From Scenedesmus sp. ARA3 (lineage: Eukaryota; Chlorophyta; Chlorophyceae; Sphaeropleales; Scenedesmaceae), in the NCBI GenBank assembly GCA_004335835.1, contig RWJK01001682.1, positions 1 through 64,000 on the forward strand: a stretch of DNA of 64,000 bases, written 5' to 3'. The position numbers were made by a program, and so were the translations under genes. Position 1 is the stretch's first letter, and each line of letters opens with the position of its first letter. The notes beneath the pieces are model-generated. The model was given only the letters and a program-made list of their open reading frames with translations, was not told the origin of the DNA and searched no databases. Shown here in pieces: positions 46,370 to 60,905 of this stretch.

Positions 46370-49300
46370 TTGTTGACCTGTTACCATCAGTCTTGGGATC
46401 ATTATTTTGACAACATGAGGGCCGACAGCTGTATCTGGCGCCAGGCAAGACGTGGTGATGCTGATTGGTTACACTGCAAACAGTCACTGCATTCGACATT
46501 CACAAGGGCAGGTGAAGCACAAATGCTGCACAGACACAGCTGTATCATCCTCTCACCAGGTGATAGTCACTGCAGAGGAAGCCGGCACATTCAAGATGCA
46601 GACAAGCTTGTGTAAAACCTAAACCCTGAACCTCAAAGCAAACCCTAAAGAAACCATATTCTCACCAGGTGATGGTCACTCCAGAGGAAGCTGCCACTGG
46701 CTTGTTCTGACTGCTGGTGGTGCTGGCAGCGACCGTTGCAACCAAAGGCGTCTGCCGTACCAATGTAACAGTTGCAGCTCCCTTTGTATCTGTCACAGCT
46801 GTAGGGCTAACTGTTGTGCCGTCATCATATTTGACAGCAAAAGTAACAGTCCTGCCAGCCACCGGTTTGTCTTGCTCGGTGTATACGGCTGTAACCTGAA
46901 CCCTGGTTGTCACTGGGACACGCGCGCCGGGGTTCAGCACGAGGTCTAGCTGCTCCGGGGCATACCAGATCACATGGGCAGGTGGTGTGCTGCTCACTGG
47001 CTGCCCCTTAGTGCTGATTGTGGATGCCACTACCTCTGTCTCGTCCGGCTGCTGCTGCACAAGTGTGATGGTGGCTTGGCCCTTGGCATTGGTTGTGGCC
47101 CTCTGTGTTGTCTTTGTGCCATCGAGAGCTCCCAGAGTGAAAGTGATCTCACGGTTGGGCACTGGCGAGCCATCCTCTGCAGGTGTCAGACAAGCAGGCA
47201 AATAACAAGGCAGTGGGGTTGAGCGTCATCAGCAGCAGGCAGGCACCAGCAGAGGGCTCCCAGAGTGAAAGTGATCTCGCGGTTGGGCACTGGGGAGCCG
47301 TCCTCTGCAGGAGATGGGCAAAAAAAGCAGATAACAAGGCAGTGGGGGTTAGCGTCAGCACCAGAGGTCTGGAGCCAGCAGCACAGCAACACAAGTGCGG
47401 CGGGCGATACATTTGGGTTTGGGACTGGCAAGCCATCCTCTGCAGGTGTCAGGCAAGCAAGCAGATTGAGCAGAGGGGGTCAGCGTCAACAAAAAAACAA
47501 TAATATGCACATGCGTGGCGGGCATTACTACGCAGCTGCCCCACAGTGTAACACGTCAGCTGCACGGCGGCAGATATTACTGCAGCAACAACACAACAAT
47601 GCGTACCTGTGTATGTTGCCGTCACAGGCACGGTTGTCCCCACCAGCACGCGTGTGCCATGTCCAATGTTTAGCTGCAGCTGCTCTCCTGCTGTAGAGTA
47701 CCAGATGATCTGCATTGGCACGTCCGATACGACTGGCAAATTGGTCTTGCTGTTGACTGCTGATGCAGTAACTGTCGCCTCCTCAGGGACCAGGCGGGTC
47801 TGTGTTAGCCTTGCCACTCCCTTGTCGTTGGTGTTGACAACAAACTCGCGGACTCTGCCGGCTGAGGTAGTCACTTTGAAGGTGATGGGCTTGTTGGCAA
47901 CAGGCACGCCCGATTCGCTGCAGGTGGCAACATGACACACACGGAATGCGGAGGTTGTGATGTTAATGTGACGTTATTGTGACAGTGAACGTGATGGGCT
48001 TGTTGGCAACAGGCACGCCCGCCTCGGTGTCATGCTTTATTGGCTTCACAGTAGCTTGGTACAGCAATGCAATTTGCAAGCGGTTGTGCTGGCTATGTTT
48101 GAAGCTGTGCAGCACTGCACCTTACCTGTATGTTGCAAACACCAGCACTGTGGTGTTCACTGGCACGCGTGCTGATGGTGTCAGGGACAGTACCAGCTCA
48201 TCTGGAGAGTCGTGGTACCTGCAAGGATGCATGCACAGCAGCAGCAGATACATTGCATTCAGGTGCATGCAGGCAGCCCTGCTGGGCGGTTTCAGGCGCA
48301 GCACCAGTCCACCCTGTTGCGGGGCATACCGTCTCAAATTATGCCAGGACCCAGATGCAAACACCCTCTGTCAAACAGCCATGTACGCAGCATACATAAA
48401 AGGACCTTGAATTGAAATATCCTGCCGCACTCACCAAATGATGTGTGCCTCAGCTCCAGAGTCAACGGTCTTGCCCGAGGTGCTGGTGGCTGATGCTGTT
48501 ACTTTGACTTCATAGGCATCTGCTTTGACCAGCTGGATGTTGGCCTTGCCTGCTGCATCAGTCTTGGCAGTCAGCGTCTCCTGGGTGCCATCTGGGTTCT
48601 TAATGTTGAAGCTGATGGTCCTGTCCGCCACTGGCTTACCCTCCTCTGAAGTGCAGCAGCAGCAAAAGCAGCAGCAGCAAAAGCAGCAGCAGCAGCAGCA
48701 ATATGTCAGCGTCTCCTGTGTGCCATCTGGGTTCTTAATGTTGAAGCTGATGGTCCTGTCAGCCACTGGCTTACCCTCCTCTGCAACGTCACACCAGCAG
48801 CAGCACAGCAGCAGCAGCAGCAGCAGCAGCAGAGTTGCTCAGGTTTGTCACAAACAGTCAGCAGCTGGCTAGCTTTATCGTGCATGCAGCTTGATGCTGC
48901 CCATCAAGAGCACGCTGCCGACCTGCCGCGCTACAAATGCAAATGCACAATACTCTTCTAGCAGACTGGCCCTCCTACTAGGCGCAGGCTACCTTAGGAA
49001 GGGTTAGTTAGGCCCTACTAAGGCCAGCTAAGGCCAGTATATACAGATGAACTTACAATAGCAAGCAAGCTATGATTGGGCCACCCTGCATCAGCCGCCT
49101 CCTTGCCAAGCCCACCTGTGTATGTGGCCGTCACAGTCACCACCGTCTTAACAACCACCCTCGTTCCGTGATCCAAGTCCAAGGTTAGCTGATCTGGCGC
49201 CGTGCTGAACCACACGATCTGGGCAGGGGTCGGGGAGGTCACATCCTTTCCGGAGCTGCTTTTTGTGGCTGCTGTTACTGTTGCCTCATCTGGGGTCGGG

Positions 49301-51415
49301 CGCACTAGGCTGATGCTGGCGATGCCATCCTTGTCAGTGGTGGCTTTGAGGGTCTCAAAAGTCTTGTCGGATTTCTGCAAAAGCAAGCAGGACAGACAGA
49401 GTGCTCAGCACGCTGTGTTTCGGGCACTGCAGGGTGTGCAATGCCATCCTTGTCGGTGGTGGCCTTGAGGGTCTCAAAAGTCTTATCGGATTTCTACAAA
49501 AGCAAGCAGGACAGACATTGTGCTAGGCATGCTGTGTTGCAGGGTGTGCAACTACAGGGTGTGCATATACGAAGGCTGTTGCGACACAAAGGCAAGCAAC
49601 GCGGCTGACAGCCAAAGGCAGCATGAAACAAGGCACAGAACACAGCCTGCACGTGATGCAGCTGAAGAGAGCGGACAGCCGCAGCTCTGGAAAAAAGCAA
49701 AAGCAGCAGCAGCAGCAGGAGCAGCAGCAGCAGCAAGGTGTCACCTCAAAAGTCAAGGTGATCTCCTTGTTGGGGACTGGCTTGCCTTCCTCGCTGTAGT
49801 TTGCTGGCACCCCCACTCTCATAAACACTACAGGACCTAGCACATACCTCTGCATGCACACACACTCTCAACTGTTCAAGCCTCACCTCGACAGTGAAGG
49901 TGATCTCCTTGTTGGCGACTGGCTTGCCGTCTTCGCTGTAGTTTGCTGACACCCCCACTCCCATGACGCACTACAGGCCTGCATGCACACACACCCTCAA
50001 CCCTCACCTCGACAGTGAAGGTGATCTCCTTGTTGGCGACCGGCTTGCCTTCCTCGCTGTAGTTTGCTGACACCTTGACAGTCGTGCCGGCTGGCACGCG
50101 CCTGTCAGGGACTAGCGACAGCAGCAGCTGGTCGGGTGCATTGCTGTACCTGCAGTGTGAAATTGCCACAAGCAGCAGAAGCAGCGAGTTTGTCAGCCTT
50201 CACACCGTATGAGCAGAGCGGGCAGGATATCAAACACGGTTTGGCATGCCAGGGTGTTTCCCAGTATCAGTCATACCTGCCAGACATGCACACTGTTTTG
50301 CATTGTTGCATATGTTTCAGAGGCACTGTCACAGGTCCTGTTAGGTCTATCCTCATCTGTTAGCAGGGCAGCACAAGAGAGTGAGGATAGTAACATGTGG
50401 GTCCTGGCACCATCTTAGATCTTAGACAAGGCTTGGCAGCTCACCACTCGAGCTTCAAGGGGGTCGGGGTGGTGACAGGGCTTCCGCTGCTGCCAGTAGC
50501 AGAGGCTGTCACAGACAGCTGGTCTGGAGTAGGCCGCACAAACTTGACGTTGCAGCTACCATCAGCCTGCGTTGTGCACTGCGCGGACACCTTTGTGCCA
50601 TCTGGCTGGACTCCCTCAAAGTTAATCACTTTGCCAGTGACAGGTGTTGTGCCGACAAGCTTTCCAGTCACTGTGATGTCAGTCCCCACCAGCACCCGAG
50701 CATTAGGTGTTGCAGTGAGGTTGAGCGTGTCAGGCTGTGCAATCCACTCGATTGTGGTGCCACTGCCTGGCTTGGGCGTAGCAGGAACAGAGCCGGTGTT
50801 GCTGCCGCAGGCCGGGGTGGCGGTTGCAGTTACACCGTATTTGACGGCTGCTGCCTCGGCGGGAAGTGTCACTTTTGCGAGGCCGTTGGCGTCTGTGACG
50901 GCTGTGAAGGTGAACATGGTTGTGCCGGCGCTGTTCTTCAGATCAAAAGTTACTGCAGGAAGCAAGTGTAAAGGCGGCAGCAGCAGGTGCAGCTTAGGAA
51001 GAGAAAGACAGAACATGTGTCATTCACAGAACATGTGTCTGCTCAGCTGCACAGGCGCACACGCGGCGAACTGCAATGCAAGAAGCAGCAGCAGCTGTCT
51101 GCTTACCAGTGGATCCTGGAGTCATGATGCCTCCGCAGTACAGCTGAGCCTCCAAAGTGCCGTTCTGCTTGACTGGCAGCACAGGCTGCGGAATGTTCAG
51201 CAGCAGCTGGCCAGGCACCGCAACCCAGTTGACCGGGGTCTTCAGTGCGGTGACAGGGGTGACGCCGCACAGAGCAGAGGCAGTGACGTCGTATGTAACG
51301 ACTGCAAAGCTGGCGGGAATGGTTGCCTTGCATTTGCCGGAGGCGTCTGTTGTGCAGGTGACGGTGCCGACTGTGGAGGCGCCGTTTGTCAGTGTGAAGG
51401 TGATCTGTTGGATTT

Positions 51416-51450
<35 letters not shown>

Positions 51451-54400
51451 GTGTGTGGGTCAGATGATGTTGGAATGTGGTGGTGGTTCTTGGCTGCACA
51501 TCGGCCGTTGCAGCAGGTGGCTGCATGCCGGTCAGTGGCTTGTGTCACAACTAGCCATATACTAGAACATTACAACCTGTGCCGGGCGGTACACAATCTG
51601 CGCGCAGCAGCTGCAGTCAACTCACCACTGATCCAGGCTGCATGACGCCGTTGCACTGCAGGGTTGCCTGCGCCTCGTTTGGCTGGCCGACATTCTTGGT
51701 GGGCTGGTCAACTGTCTGCAGGAGGCTGTTGGGACCTGCTGCAATCCAGTTGACGGTGCCAGGAGGAGTTGATGTAACAGCAGTGCTCTGGCAGTTTGAT
51801 GAGGCTGTCACATCATATGCCACAGCAGTGCTGCTTGCAGGCACTGTCGCCTTGCACATGCCAGAAGCGTCTGTGACGCAGGTGACTGCTGGGCTGAAGG
51901 GCACAGCTGTGTTGGTGCCAGCCAGCTTGAAGCTGAACGTGACCTGCAGGGGTTGCAGCAGTTGTGTGCAATTGTTAACGAGCTCTTTCAATGGCAGCTT
52001 AAAAGCAGCACTATGTTATGGCGGATTACGGGCAAGTAAACTGTTAACACAGGTGCCTTCAAGTCTACCCGCCAGGATGCCAGCGATTGTTCAGGACAGC
52101 ATGTTGGCAAGTAGTAGCCAACTTGAATTGCACCTTGTTGGTGAAACATGCCAGTGAATGGAAAGCAAATATACTGCAGATAATAACACTCACCGTTGTG
52201 CCTGCTGGCATTGGGGTAGCACACTGCAGGGTCGCCTGGACTTCGTTAGTTTGACCAACGTCGACTGTTGGCTTGGCGATGGTCAAAGTGATGCCGTTGG
52301 TGCCGGTCCAGGTGATGGCGCCCGGAGTTGAGGTAACAGCAGTGCCCTGACAATTTGAGGAGGCTGTTACGTCATATGCCACTGCCGTGTTGCTTGCAGG
52401 CACTGTCGCCTTGCACATGCCAGATGCATCTGTGGTGCATGTGATCGCTGGGCTGAATGGCACAGCAGTGCTGGTGCCAGCCACCTTGAAGCTGAACGTG
52501 ACCTGCAGGGGATGCAGCAACAGCAGCAAATGTGTTGACAGCAGAGAGAACTGGTGCAATGCAAACTGCAGACGAGGAGCCACGAACAACTGGTTACAGC
52601 ATGCAAGCATTCTTTCCGTTGTGCCTGCGGGCATGGGAGTAGCGCACTGCAGGGTCGCCTGGACCTCGTTAGTTTGACCAACATTGACTGTCGGGTTAGC
52701 GATGGTCAATGTAATGCCATTCGCGCCAGTCCAGTTGATGGCGCTTGGGGGGCTTGATGTAACAGCAGTGGTCTGGCATGTTGAAGATGCTGTTACATCG
52801 TATGACACAGCAGTGCTGCTTGCGGGCACTGTCGCCTTGCACATGCCAGAAGCATCTGTGGTGCATGTGACTGCTGGTGAGAAGGGGACAGCAGTGCTGG
52901 TGCCAGCCAGCTTGAAGCTGAACGTGACCTATAGTCATTGCAGCAACAGCGAGGCAGCACAGCAGCCAAAAACCTTGTATCACAATGGTGCAATGACAGA
53001 AAATGTTAGGAAGTGTAGCCTTCTCCTTCTTATGAATCCTGAACGGGGCACTAGCCCAGCGAGACACTACGCATTTCATAAGATTATGCAGCAGCGTGCT
53101 GATGTTGCGAAGTGCTTGCAAGCCCTCTCACCGTTGTGCCTGCTGGCATCGGGGTGGCACACTGCAGGTTCGCCTGGACCTCGTTAGTTTCACCAACGTT
53201 GACTGTCGGCTTGGCAATGGTCAGTGTGATGCCGTTTGTGCCTGTCCAGTTGATGGGGCTTGAAGTCGACGTTATGGGCGTAGTCTGGCAAGTTGAAGAG
53301 GCTGTTACGTCATATGACACAGCAGTGTTGCTTACAGGCACTGTCGCCTTGCACATGCCAGATGCATCTGTGGTGCAGGTGATCGCTGGGCTGAATGGCA
53401 CAGCAGTGTTGGTGCCAGCCACCTTGAAGCTGAACGTGACCTGCAGGGGTTGCAGCAACAGCAAAAAGAGCACAACAGCAGACACGTCAGCATGACAAGC
53501 TGGTGCAGTGCACAGGTGCAGGAAGATTCTGATACAGGCTGCAGCCTCGCAGCTGCATGTGCGCAGTCTCACCGTTGTGCCTACTGGCATTGGGGTAGCG
53601 CACTGCAGCGTTGCCTGAACCTCGTTAGTTTGACCAACGTTGACTGTCGGGTTGGCGATGGTCAAAGTGATGCTGTCAGGCGTTGCAGGAGGCGCGCTTG
53701 TCCACTCAATGGTTCTTCCGCTTCCTGCCTTGAGTGTGGCGCTAGTTGTGCCAGGGTTGCTGACGCCACCGCAGTTCGGCGCGGAAGCTGTGACGTCGTA
53801 CTTGACAGCAGTAGCACTTGCAGGAACAGTAGCAGAGCAGGCTCCGCTGCTGTCTGTTGTGCATGTGACAGTGGGCGGAGTCCCTGCGTTCTGAGTGCCA
53901 GCTATCATGAGTGTAAATGTGACAACTGCGCCAGCTGTTGCGGTGCCGTCACATGTGTAGGTTGCTTGCAGTGTGTGCTGGTTGTTGACTTGCTTTGAAG
54001 GAGTGGGGATATTGATCTCAAGGGCGGTCACTGGGGCCTCTACCGGCACTGTGAAGGTAGAAGGAGTGTTGTCTTGAACCTGCAGGAAAGCAAGGCACAG
54101 CATTGCAAAGGCACAGTGTTGCAAATGTGAACCAGCCGGCAGTGCAACCGGGAATCTGCCAGTCGCTGGCTGTGTTGTAGAACAATTGCAAGTAACATGC
54201 TAGCAGGATGCATGCGCACAGTGAGCCTTGCACTTCTTCACTTCACAGGATCCACAAGCACCGTAAGCCTTACACTTCTTTACTGCCTGCTGAGCTGCTG
54301 CATGATCGCCTACAGTCACTGGCAACGCACCCATGCCAGCACAGCACACACTACAACACGCGAGCATGCTCATCACTTTGCATATGCCTTTGCTGGACAC

Positions 54401-57021
54401 CAACTGTAACAAGCATTCTTATGCTTGCAACCTTAAGCCTGCTAATCAGCACAGCAAGCGTCCAGCCAGAAGCTGACCGTCTTTCTTCTATTCTAGAATC
54501 AGGCTCTCACCGCACAGATGCCAGTCATGCCAGAGTCTGTGCTTGGGTACCAAGAGAAAGGGCTAGTTGCCGCCAGCTGCCTGCTGCTGCTGGTGCTGAA
54601 CGGCAGGTGCAGCAGCTGCTGCAGGCGGCGCCGGTTCTTGGGAGGGGTTGAAATACTGTTGGCGGTGAGCAGCTGCCACTCATATGCGCAGAATGCACAC
54701 CTGGTTTTGACCAGCAGCAGCATCAAAAGGCATCGGCAGGCGCAGGTTAGGTGTGTGTGGCGTATGGCAGCATGCGGCCTGTGCGCTTGCACTGTAGTCA
54801 CTGTTGGTAGTGGAAACTGTTACATGATAGATTGTAACAATATGTAACAAGCAATGGCTGGCTCGGGCCCTAGGGATCTCCTCCCTATCAGCCTCTGTTT
54901 GGCTCCTGATTGGTGTTTCTCAATTTAAGGAGATCCATAGGGTTTCCTTTCGATGCAATTCCGCCACCGCGAATGGCAAGCGTTGCACGCACGTTGCAAT
55001 TGCATTGCAATTGCAATCAAGATTCGATCGTGGATATTTCACAATTTACTGGGCGCCTGGCCGCGAAACTGAAGGAACAAAGGTATTAGAACATGTAGAA
55101 CCCGAATCGGGCTTTTTTCGGGCTCGCAGAGGGTGTTTACCCCTAAATTCCTCAAGATTCTGTTTATCGTTGCATCGTGGTTGCATTTTCATTGCATGCT
55201 CATTGCATCCATGCTGTGGCGGACTTGCATCGAAAGGAAATCCTATGGTCAGGGTTGAGATGAGCATGTAACATAATGTAATGTAAGTAACGTAACATAA
55301 CGTAACGGATCTCACCAGTCCAGGGGGAGGCCCGTTGTACCCGTGGTGTCCTGGCCATATGTAGCCTGGACGTCTGCCAGATTTGCATTCATTGCAATCA
55401 GCAGCATCTCAGCAGTGTAGCAGTCGCACTCAGGATAGCCGCTGCCGGTGCTCTTCATCACCTGCAGCAAGGCGGCAGTGCAGGAATGTTTTAAGACAAG
55501 CAGGACTTTCACAACACTGTTGAGGCAGGCGGCGGCATCATGACGAGACGGAACAGTGATTCTCCAGCCAACAGATTCAACCAAGCAGCAGCCTCAACAT
55601 TTATATGCCATGCAGCCTTGCACAGCTCAACCAATTGACACGGGAGTTTGCCAATGCGTAACCGCAGTGCTCATTATCAGCAGCCTCACCACTTCATTGA
55701 GGTACACCACAGGCTTCCCTGCATCCTCGCAAGCCCCGGCAGAGCCCCCGAATGGGACCTGCCAGTTACTAACCAGCAACCGGAAACTATGCAGTCTGCG
55801 GACGCGGCGCTGCTGCTGCAGATCAGGACACAAATCTCCTCCAAGCCACAGCTTACTATTGCTCTCCCAACACTCCTAAACCCTAAAACCCAAACCTAAA
55901 CCTCATTCTTTGTAAATAACTCACCACTTCATCGAGGTACAACACAGGCTTCCCTGCATCCTCGCAAGCCCTGTTCTCGATGCGGTCCTTCAGAATCGCC
56001 AGCCGCATCCCCAGTGCCGTCAAAAACAGCTCGCCTCCGAGATCCGCAAGTGCAGGCGCGCTCGTAGGATTCGAACACACGGCCGCGAGGTTCGCCTTGC
56101 TGTATCCCTTGTTGAGTTTGGCGAATTTGAGGCCCTTTCCGCGGCCCTTTCCGGAGAATCCCTGCAGAAGGCTGCGGCCCGTGCTGCTGCTGCTGCTGGT
56201 CGTGGCGGGCAGGGACTTGGCTGAGACCTGGGCGTTGCAAGCTGTTGAGGTGCAGACCTTGTAGTTGGAGGACTTGCCTGCAACGAAAGCAAGGACAGCA
56301 CGTGCAAGAGTGATCCCTAGGGCAGCTTTGCCTCATCGAGGAGAAGAGCGTATGATATTTATGAGAGGACAGCTACATGTAGGACCCGGTACCATCTGGG
56401 ACAGTTCTAATCCTGGTTCTGATCCTCAAATTTGAGCCACAACAGGGTGAAAGCAAATGCGGATCCTCACCATCATAGAAGCAGGCCACCCCTTCCCAGT
56501 TGTAGCCATTCACCACGCAGCCAGTGCCGGGGCAGCTCAGCCAGCCAAAGCAGTGGGGCGTGGTGCAGCCGGGGTCCTTCACGCAGGTGGCAGACGCGAT
56601 GTTGCGCACAGGGCTGCAAGGCAGCAGCAGCAGCAGCAGCACCAGCAGCAGCAGCGGCGGCGGCAGTCAAGCACAGCTTGATCAGGCAATGCTGCAAGCA
56701 GAGAGACCAAGTCGCTTGCTTGTGACAGGAACAGTTACAGTCACGCCTGTGACAGGCACAGGCCAAGTCGCTTGCTTGTGACAGGCACAGGCCAAGCTGC
56801 AGTGATAGATCGAGGCGTGAAGAGGTGCAACAAAGTGACGCAGCTGTGAAGCTGACTATGAGGCAATTCGCCTATGCATGCAAACACGCTGCACAGTTGC
56901 AATACAAACACAACAACGTACAACAGTACTTTACAACTTACCAGTTTGCGGAGGCGGGGCAGTTGAGCTCCTCATCGCCCAGAGCATTGGCAATGCAGCT
57001 GCTGGACTTGCAGGCGCCTGT

Positions 57022-57115
<94 letters not shown>

Positions 57116-59650
57116 TCGTCAATGGCAGCAGTAGATGTCATCAGCGCCTAAACATAAACTTAGCATTTGTGTCTGCTTCAGGTGTTGTGGCGCCTGTAGT
57201 ATGCGCCTAGTATCAACCTCATGAGGTTGATGTCCTGATCAGGACCACATGCTAGGCGTTCGAACCCTGAAAGTGGTCCCAGCAAAGCTGATCAACTGTC
57301 ATTACGAATAAGTAAGCACAGGTTCATGCTTGGCTGGCATAAGCGCACCGGCGGGATTGCAGTTGCCGATGCAAGTGGTTGGGTCAGCAGCGTCGCAGCG
57401 GCCGACAAAGCCAGTCTTGGCACCATTTTGCCTCCACTCAGGGTACACGCTGCAGGCCAGCAGAAGCAGCACAGAGCAGCATGCATTGGTTAGGCATTGA
57501 AGCCTGTGAATGCATGCACCCGCATGACGTGATCGGCACATCCATATGCTGGAGCCGCTGCAACCCTGGCACGTGTTGACGGTCCTATTCCATCAACTTT
57601 GTGATTCAACCTTGTGATACGCAGTGCACGAATGCATTATGCACCATTCCATCATCGCTGCAGTGCACAAACACATTAAGTTGAGCACAAACACGCGCCA
57701 AACGCCTTACCAGCGGTCAGCATCGCCCTTCTTTCCGCCCTTGGGGTTGCACACGTCCTCTGGCATGGTCTTCTGAGCCGCCCTGCCCTCCTTCCTGTCA
57801 CAGACAGCGTCGCTGCAGACCTTCCAGTTCTGGCTGTTGCCGAGGAAGAAGCTGCAGGCATGCACGCGGTGGCGGCACAGGAGAAGCAAAGGCATCAGCC
57901 AAGGACACCAGATGTTGCAGTGGCCATAGCAGCAGCAGCAGCAGCAACAGCAGCAGCGGCAGCGGCAGCCGCAGCCAGATGCCCAGCACAGCTCTACACG
58001 CACCAGCCTGCGCCCTCTCGACCTTTGTAAGGACTGCACTATCACCAGTTGCAGCAGCAGATCCTCTTTAGCAGCACAGGCTGGAAATCACCAGCCTGCG
58101 CCCTGCCAGCCTTGTTCTGTACAGAGCATGCATGATCACCAGCAATATGACAGGACCAGCAGCAGCAGCAGCAGCAGCGGCACAGCCTGACACTCACCAG
58201 CCTGCGCCCTGCCAGCCCGGGCAAGGCGTTCCTTTGCAGTTCACATAGCCGAGGCACTTGAGCTTGTTGTCATTGCAGTTGGGGTGCTTTTCACACACTG
58301 CGTCGTGGGATGTCTTCTTGCCCACCGGGCACCGATTAGAGTTGGGGCCTGGGGCACATTGACAGCAGCAGCATGACGGGTGTACATGTTGCAAGGAGAC
58401 TGCCTTGTATGATGCTGATGAGGATCATTTGCCTGTGAAGTGAGCAAGCAAACACTCTCGCGCAGCAGCACTAGATCATCGGATTTGCTCAGCCAGCAGA
58501 AGTTCATCTTGAAATGCGAGGAACAGCTGCCGACCGAAAGCAGTTCTGTACATGGCTGTTGCCTTGGCATCAGTATCTGTGGTGACACTGCAGCTGTTAG
58601 CTGCTGCAAACAAGCGGCGGCAGTTCTGTGGACTTACAGTTGGCCTGGTCCGAGCCCAGCCCATTGGCAATGCAGCTGCTCGTTGGGCTGCATAACAACA
58701 GCAGCACAGCGCAATATGCGTTAGCCAGCAGCAGGAGAGCATCGCCTGAACACCTGAGGTGCGCCTAATTGTGTTGACGAGCTCTGGCACGCAGACGTGC
58801 TTACATGTTTCAATGCCCAGCTCGTAATCACTGGACTGAAACTCATGCATTGTATGGCTTTTATGTGTGATTGAACTAAGCAGCTACAAGAAGAACTAAT
58901 CAAAAGGCTGAGACAGCACTGCCCCCTTACCAGCTTCCGGTGTCTGCGCAGCAGTTGCCAACACAGTCGGTGCACTGGTTGCCGTTGGCATTCTTGCAGG
59001 TTGGTCCTTGGTAGCCGTCCGTGGTAGGCACCGTGTACTTGGAGGTAGTGCTGTCCCAGTACCAGGTGGGAGCCACACAGATGTCTTCCACATCGCTGCC
59101 ATCGAGCTCTGTGGCATCTGCATTCTTGGTGGGGCTGGCAGGGCAGGCGCTGCTAGAGCACACCTTCCAGTTGTCTGCAGGCGGCAGCGCAGCGCACGAC
59201 ATGTAAGATTTAATGCATCGGCAGTTCACTGCTGTATTTGCAGCACCGCATTGCTTGTGGGGCTGGCAGCGCAGGCGTTGGAAGAGCACACCTGCCAGTT
59301 GTCTGCAGGCGTCAGCGCAGCACGTTGGTTGACGTTGGAATTTGTCGTAGGATCTGACGTAACTGTGAAGTCAGTGAGCGGCCGTTCCTGTGCAGCTGCT
59401 TTGAACTCAAACGTATGCAAAATGCAGGTCTACTGTCAGCAATGCTCTCTTGCGCCCTGCTGGATCCTGCATGAAGCTAAACGTGCTGCAATGCCTGCAA
59501 GCTTGCAGCTGGATGGTTTTGCCGACATGTCTTGTATCCCCAAAACACCCGGATCCCCAGCCTAGCCAACAACAGCAGATGTGCATGTCTCACCGGAAGC
59601 TCCGTTGTAGAAGCAGGTCATGCCTGGAGGGTTGAGCAGCAGCATCGTAT

Positions 59651-59689
<39 letters not shown>

Positions 59690-60850
59690 TGGGCAGCAGC
59701 AGGTTCAGTCAGCAGTACCCAAGCAACAGCAAGCTGCAAGGTGCTGCTGTGCACTTGGCAACTGTCAGCGCAGAATGCGCAACCGAAGCAGAGCATGCAG
59801 CATACTGCGTGCGTCCAGCGAACTTAGGCTGCAGAGAAGCCACTGTATGGAACTGGAGCTGATAAAACAGGCATTCTCCGAACGGCAGGGCTGCAACCAA
59901 TTGCCAGGTCCATACAGTCTGCTGCAAAACTATGCTGTCTGTTCAGCAAGCAGTTGGTGCTGCCTACATCCATCCCTCTTACCCTGCCATTCACCACACT
60001 CGTTAGCAACAGTGCACTTCACGCGGCCGATGCACTTGTTGTTGGAGGCAGTGCAGCCGGCAACGACGGGGTCACACGTGACTCCGCTCTGCACGTTGCG
60101 CACAGGGCACTGCAGCAGCAGCAGCAGCAGCAGCTGAAACGTCAGTGAGAGCTTACACAACATTTGCGCGCATAGACAAACAAGACTTGCAGTCATGCAG
60201 CGCTCAGGCAGCCACACATTTTTTGTTTGCTCTGCCAAGGTGGTTGGCGGCTGTTCAGCAGGCTGGTAGCTGTTCAGCAAGCTGGTGGCTGTTCAGTGCA
60301 ACTTTCATGCAGCACTCACATTTGCGCTGTGTGGGCAATTGTTCTCCTCAGTGCCTGCAGCCAAGCAGATGAACATGTAACGGCGACAATCAGTGACGAT
60401 TCGTGTTAGCCGTTACAAGCAGGCTGTTGAAACAACACGCGGTGACACGCGTCACACCACCTTGCATTGGTGTCTGTCTATCGCCAGGTGGTACAACAGG
60501 GTGGTGCAACCCACGCCTAGACCTACATGTGCTGCAGCTGCTGCAATGTACAGTACATGTCATTGCCGTCGCTGCTGCTGCTGCTGCTGCTGCTCACCGA
60601 GCTTGTTGGCAATGCAGCTGGAGGTTGGGCAGTAACCCTTGACAAGTGAGCAGCGGCCTTCACACTGATCCTTGCTGCCGCCTGTTGTAGCAGCGCAGGC
60701 GTAGTCATTGTTGGAGAAATCGGTATCCACAAAGCCTCCTGCGCCGTTTTTCCAAGGGGCCACGGTGCACTCCTCAGGTGGATCGTTGGGGTCGTTGCCC
60801 TTTTTCTTTTCGGCGCAGTTGCCGGTGACCTTGGGGTTGCTGCACAGCAG

Positions 60851-60905
<55 letters not shown>

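Larger units (their letters stand above)
42880..50955 (-). other. Big_1-like Ig repeat region of the giant gene
   Basis: About ten to twelve repeats over many exons, for example 50955-50445, 50149-50009, 49378-49113, 48648-48440, 47920-47605, 47185-46665, 45850-45390, 44575-44270 and 44045-42883. Each repeat has a strand like ARVPV-T-V-VTA-Y, then GKPVA-[RK]-[IV]-F, then T-A-G-A--[IL]VR, then a VTAS-T-S stretch ending ITW. This pattern is typical of invasin-type Ig-like group 1 domains, which stack into rods on bacterial surface proteins. Many exons here have partial tandem copies. Confidence 0.75.

Noticed and set aside
42880..50955. Bacterial contamination because of invasin-like repeats
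   Set aside because: The repeats are interrupted by many introns with standard GTGAG/CAG sites and the flanking DNA has the same triplet repeats as the rest of the window.
56931..57210. Poly-Ala, poly-Ser or poly-Leu proteins
   Set aside because: They are translations of one (CAG)30 run located in an intron of the giant gene.
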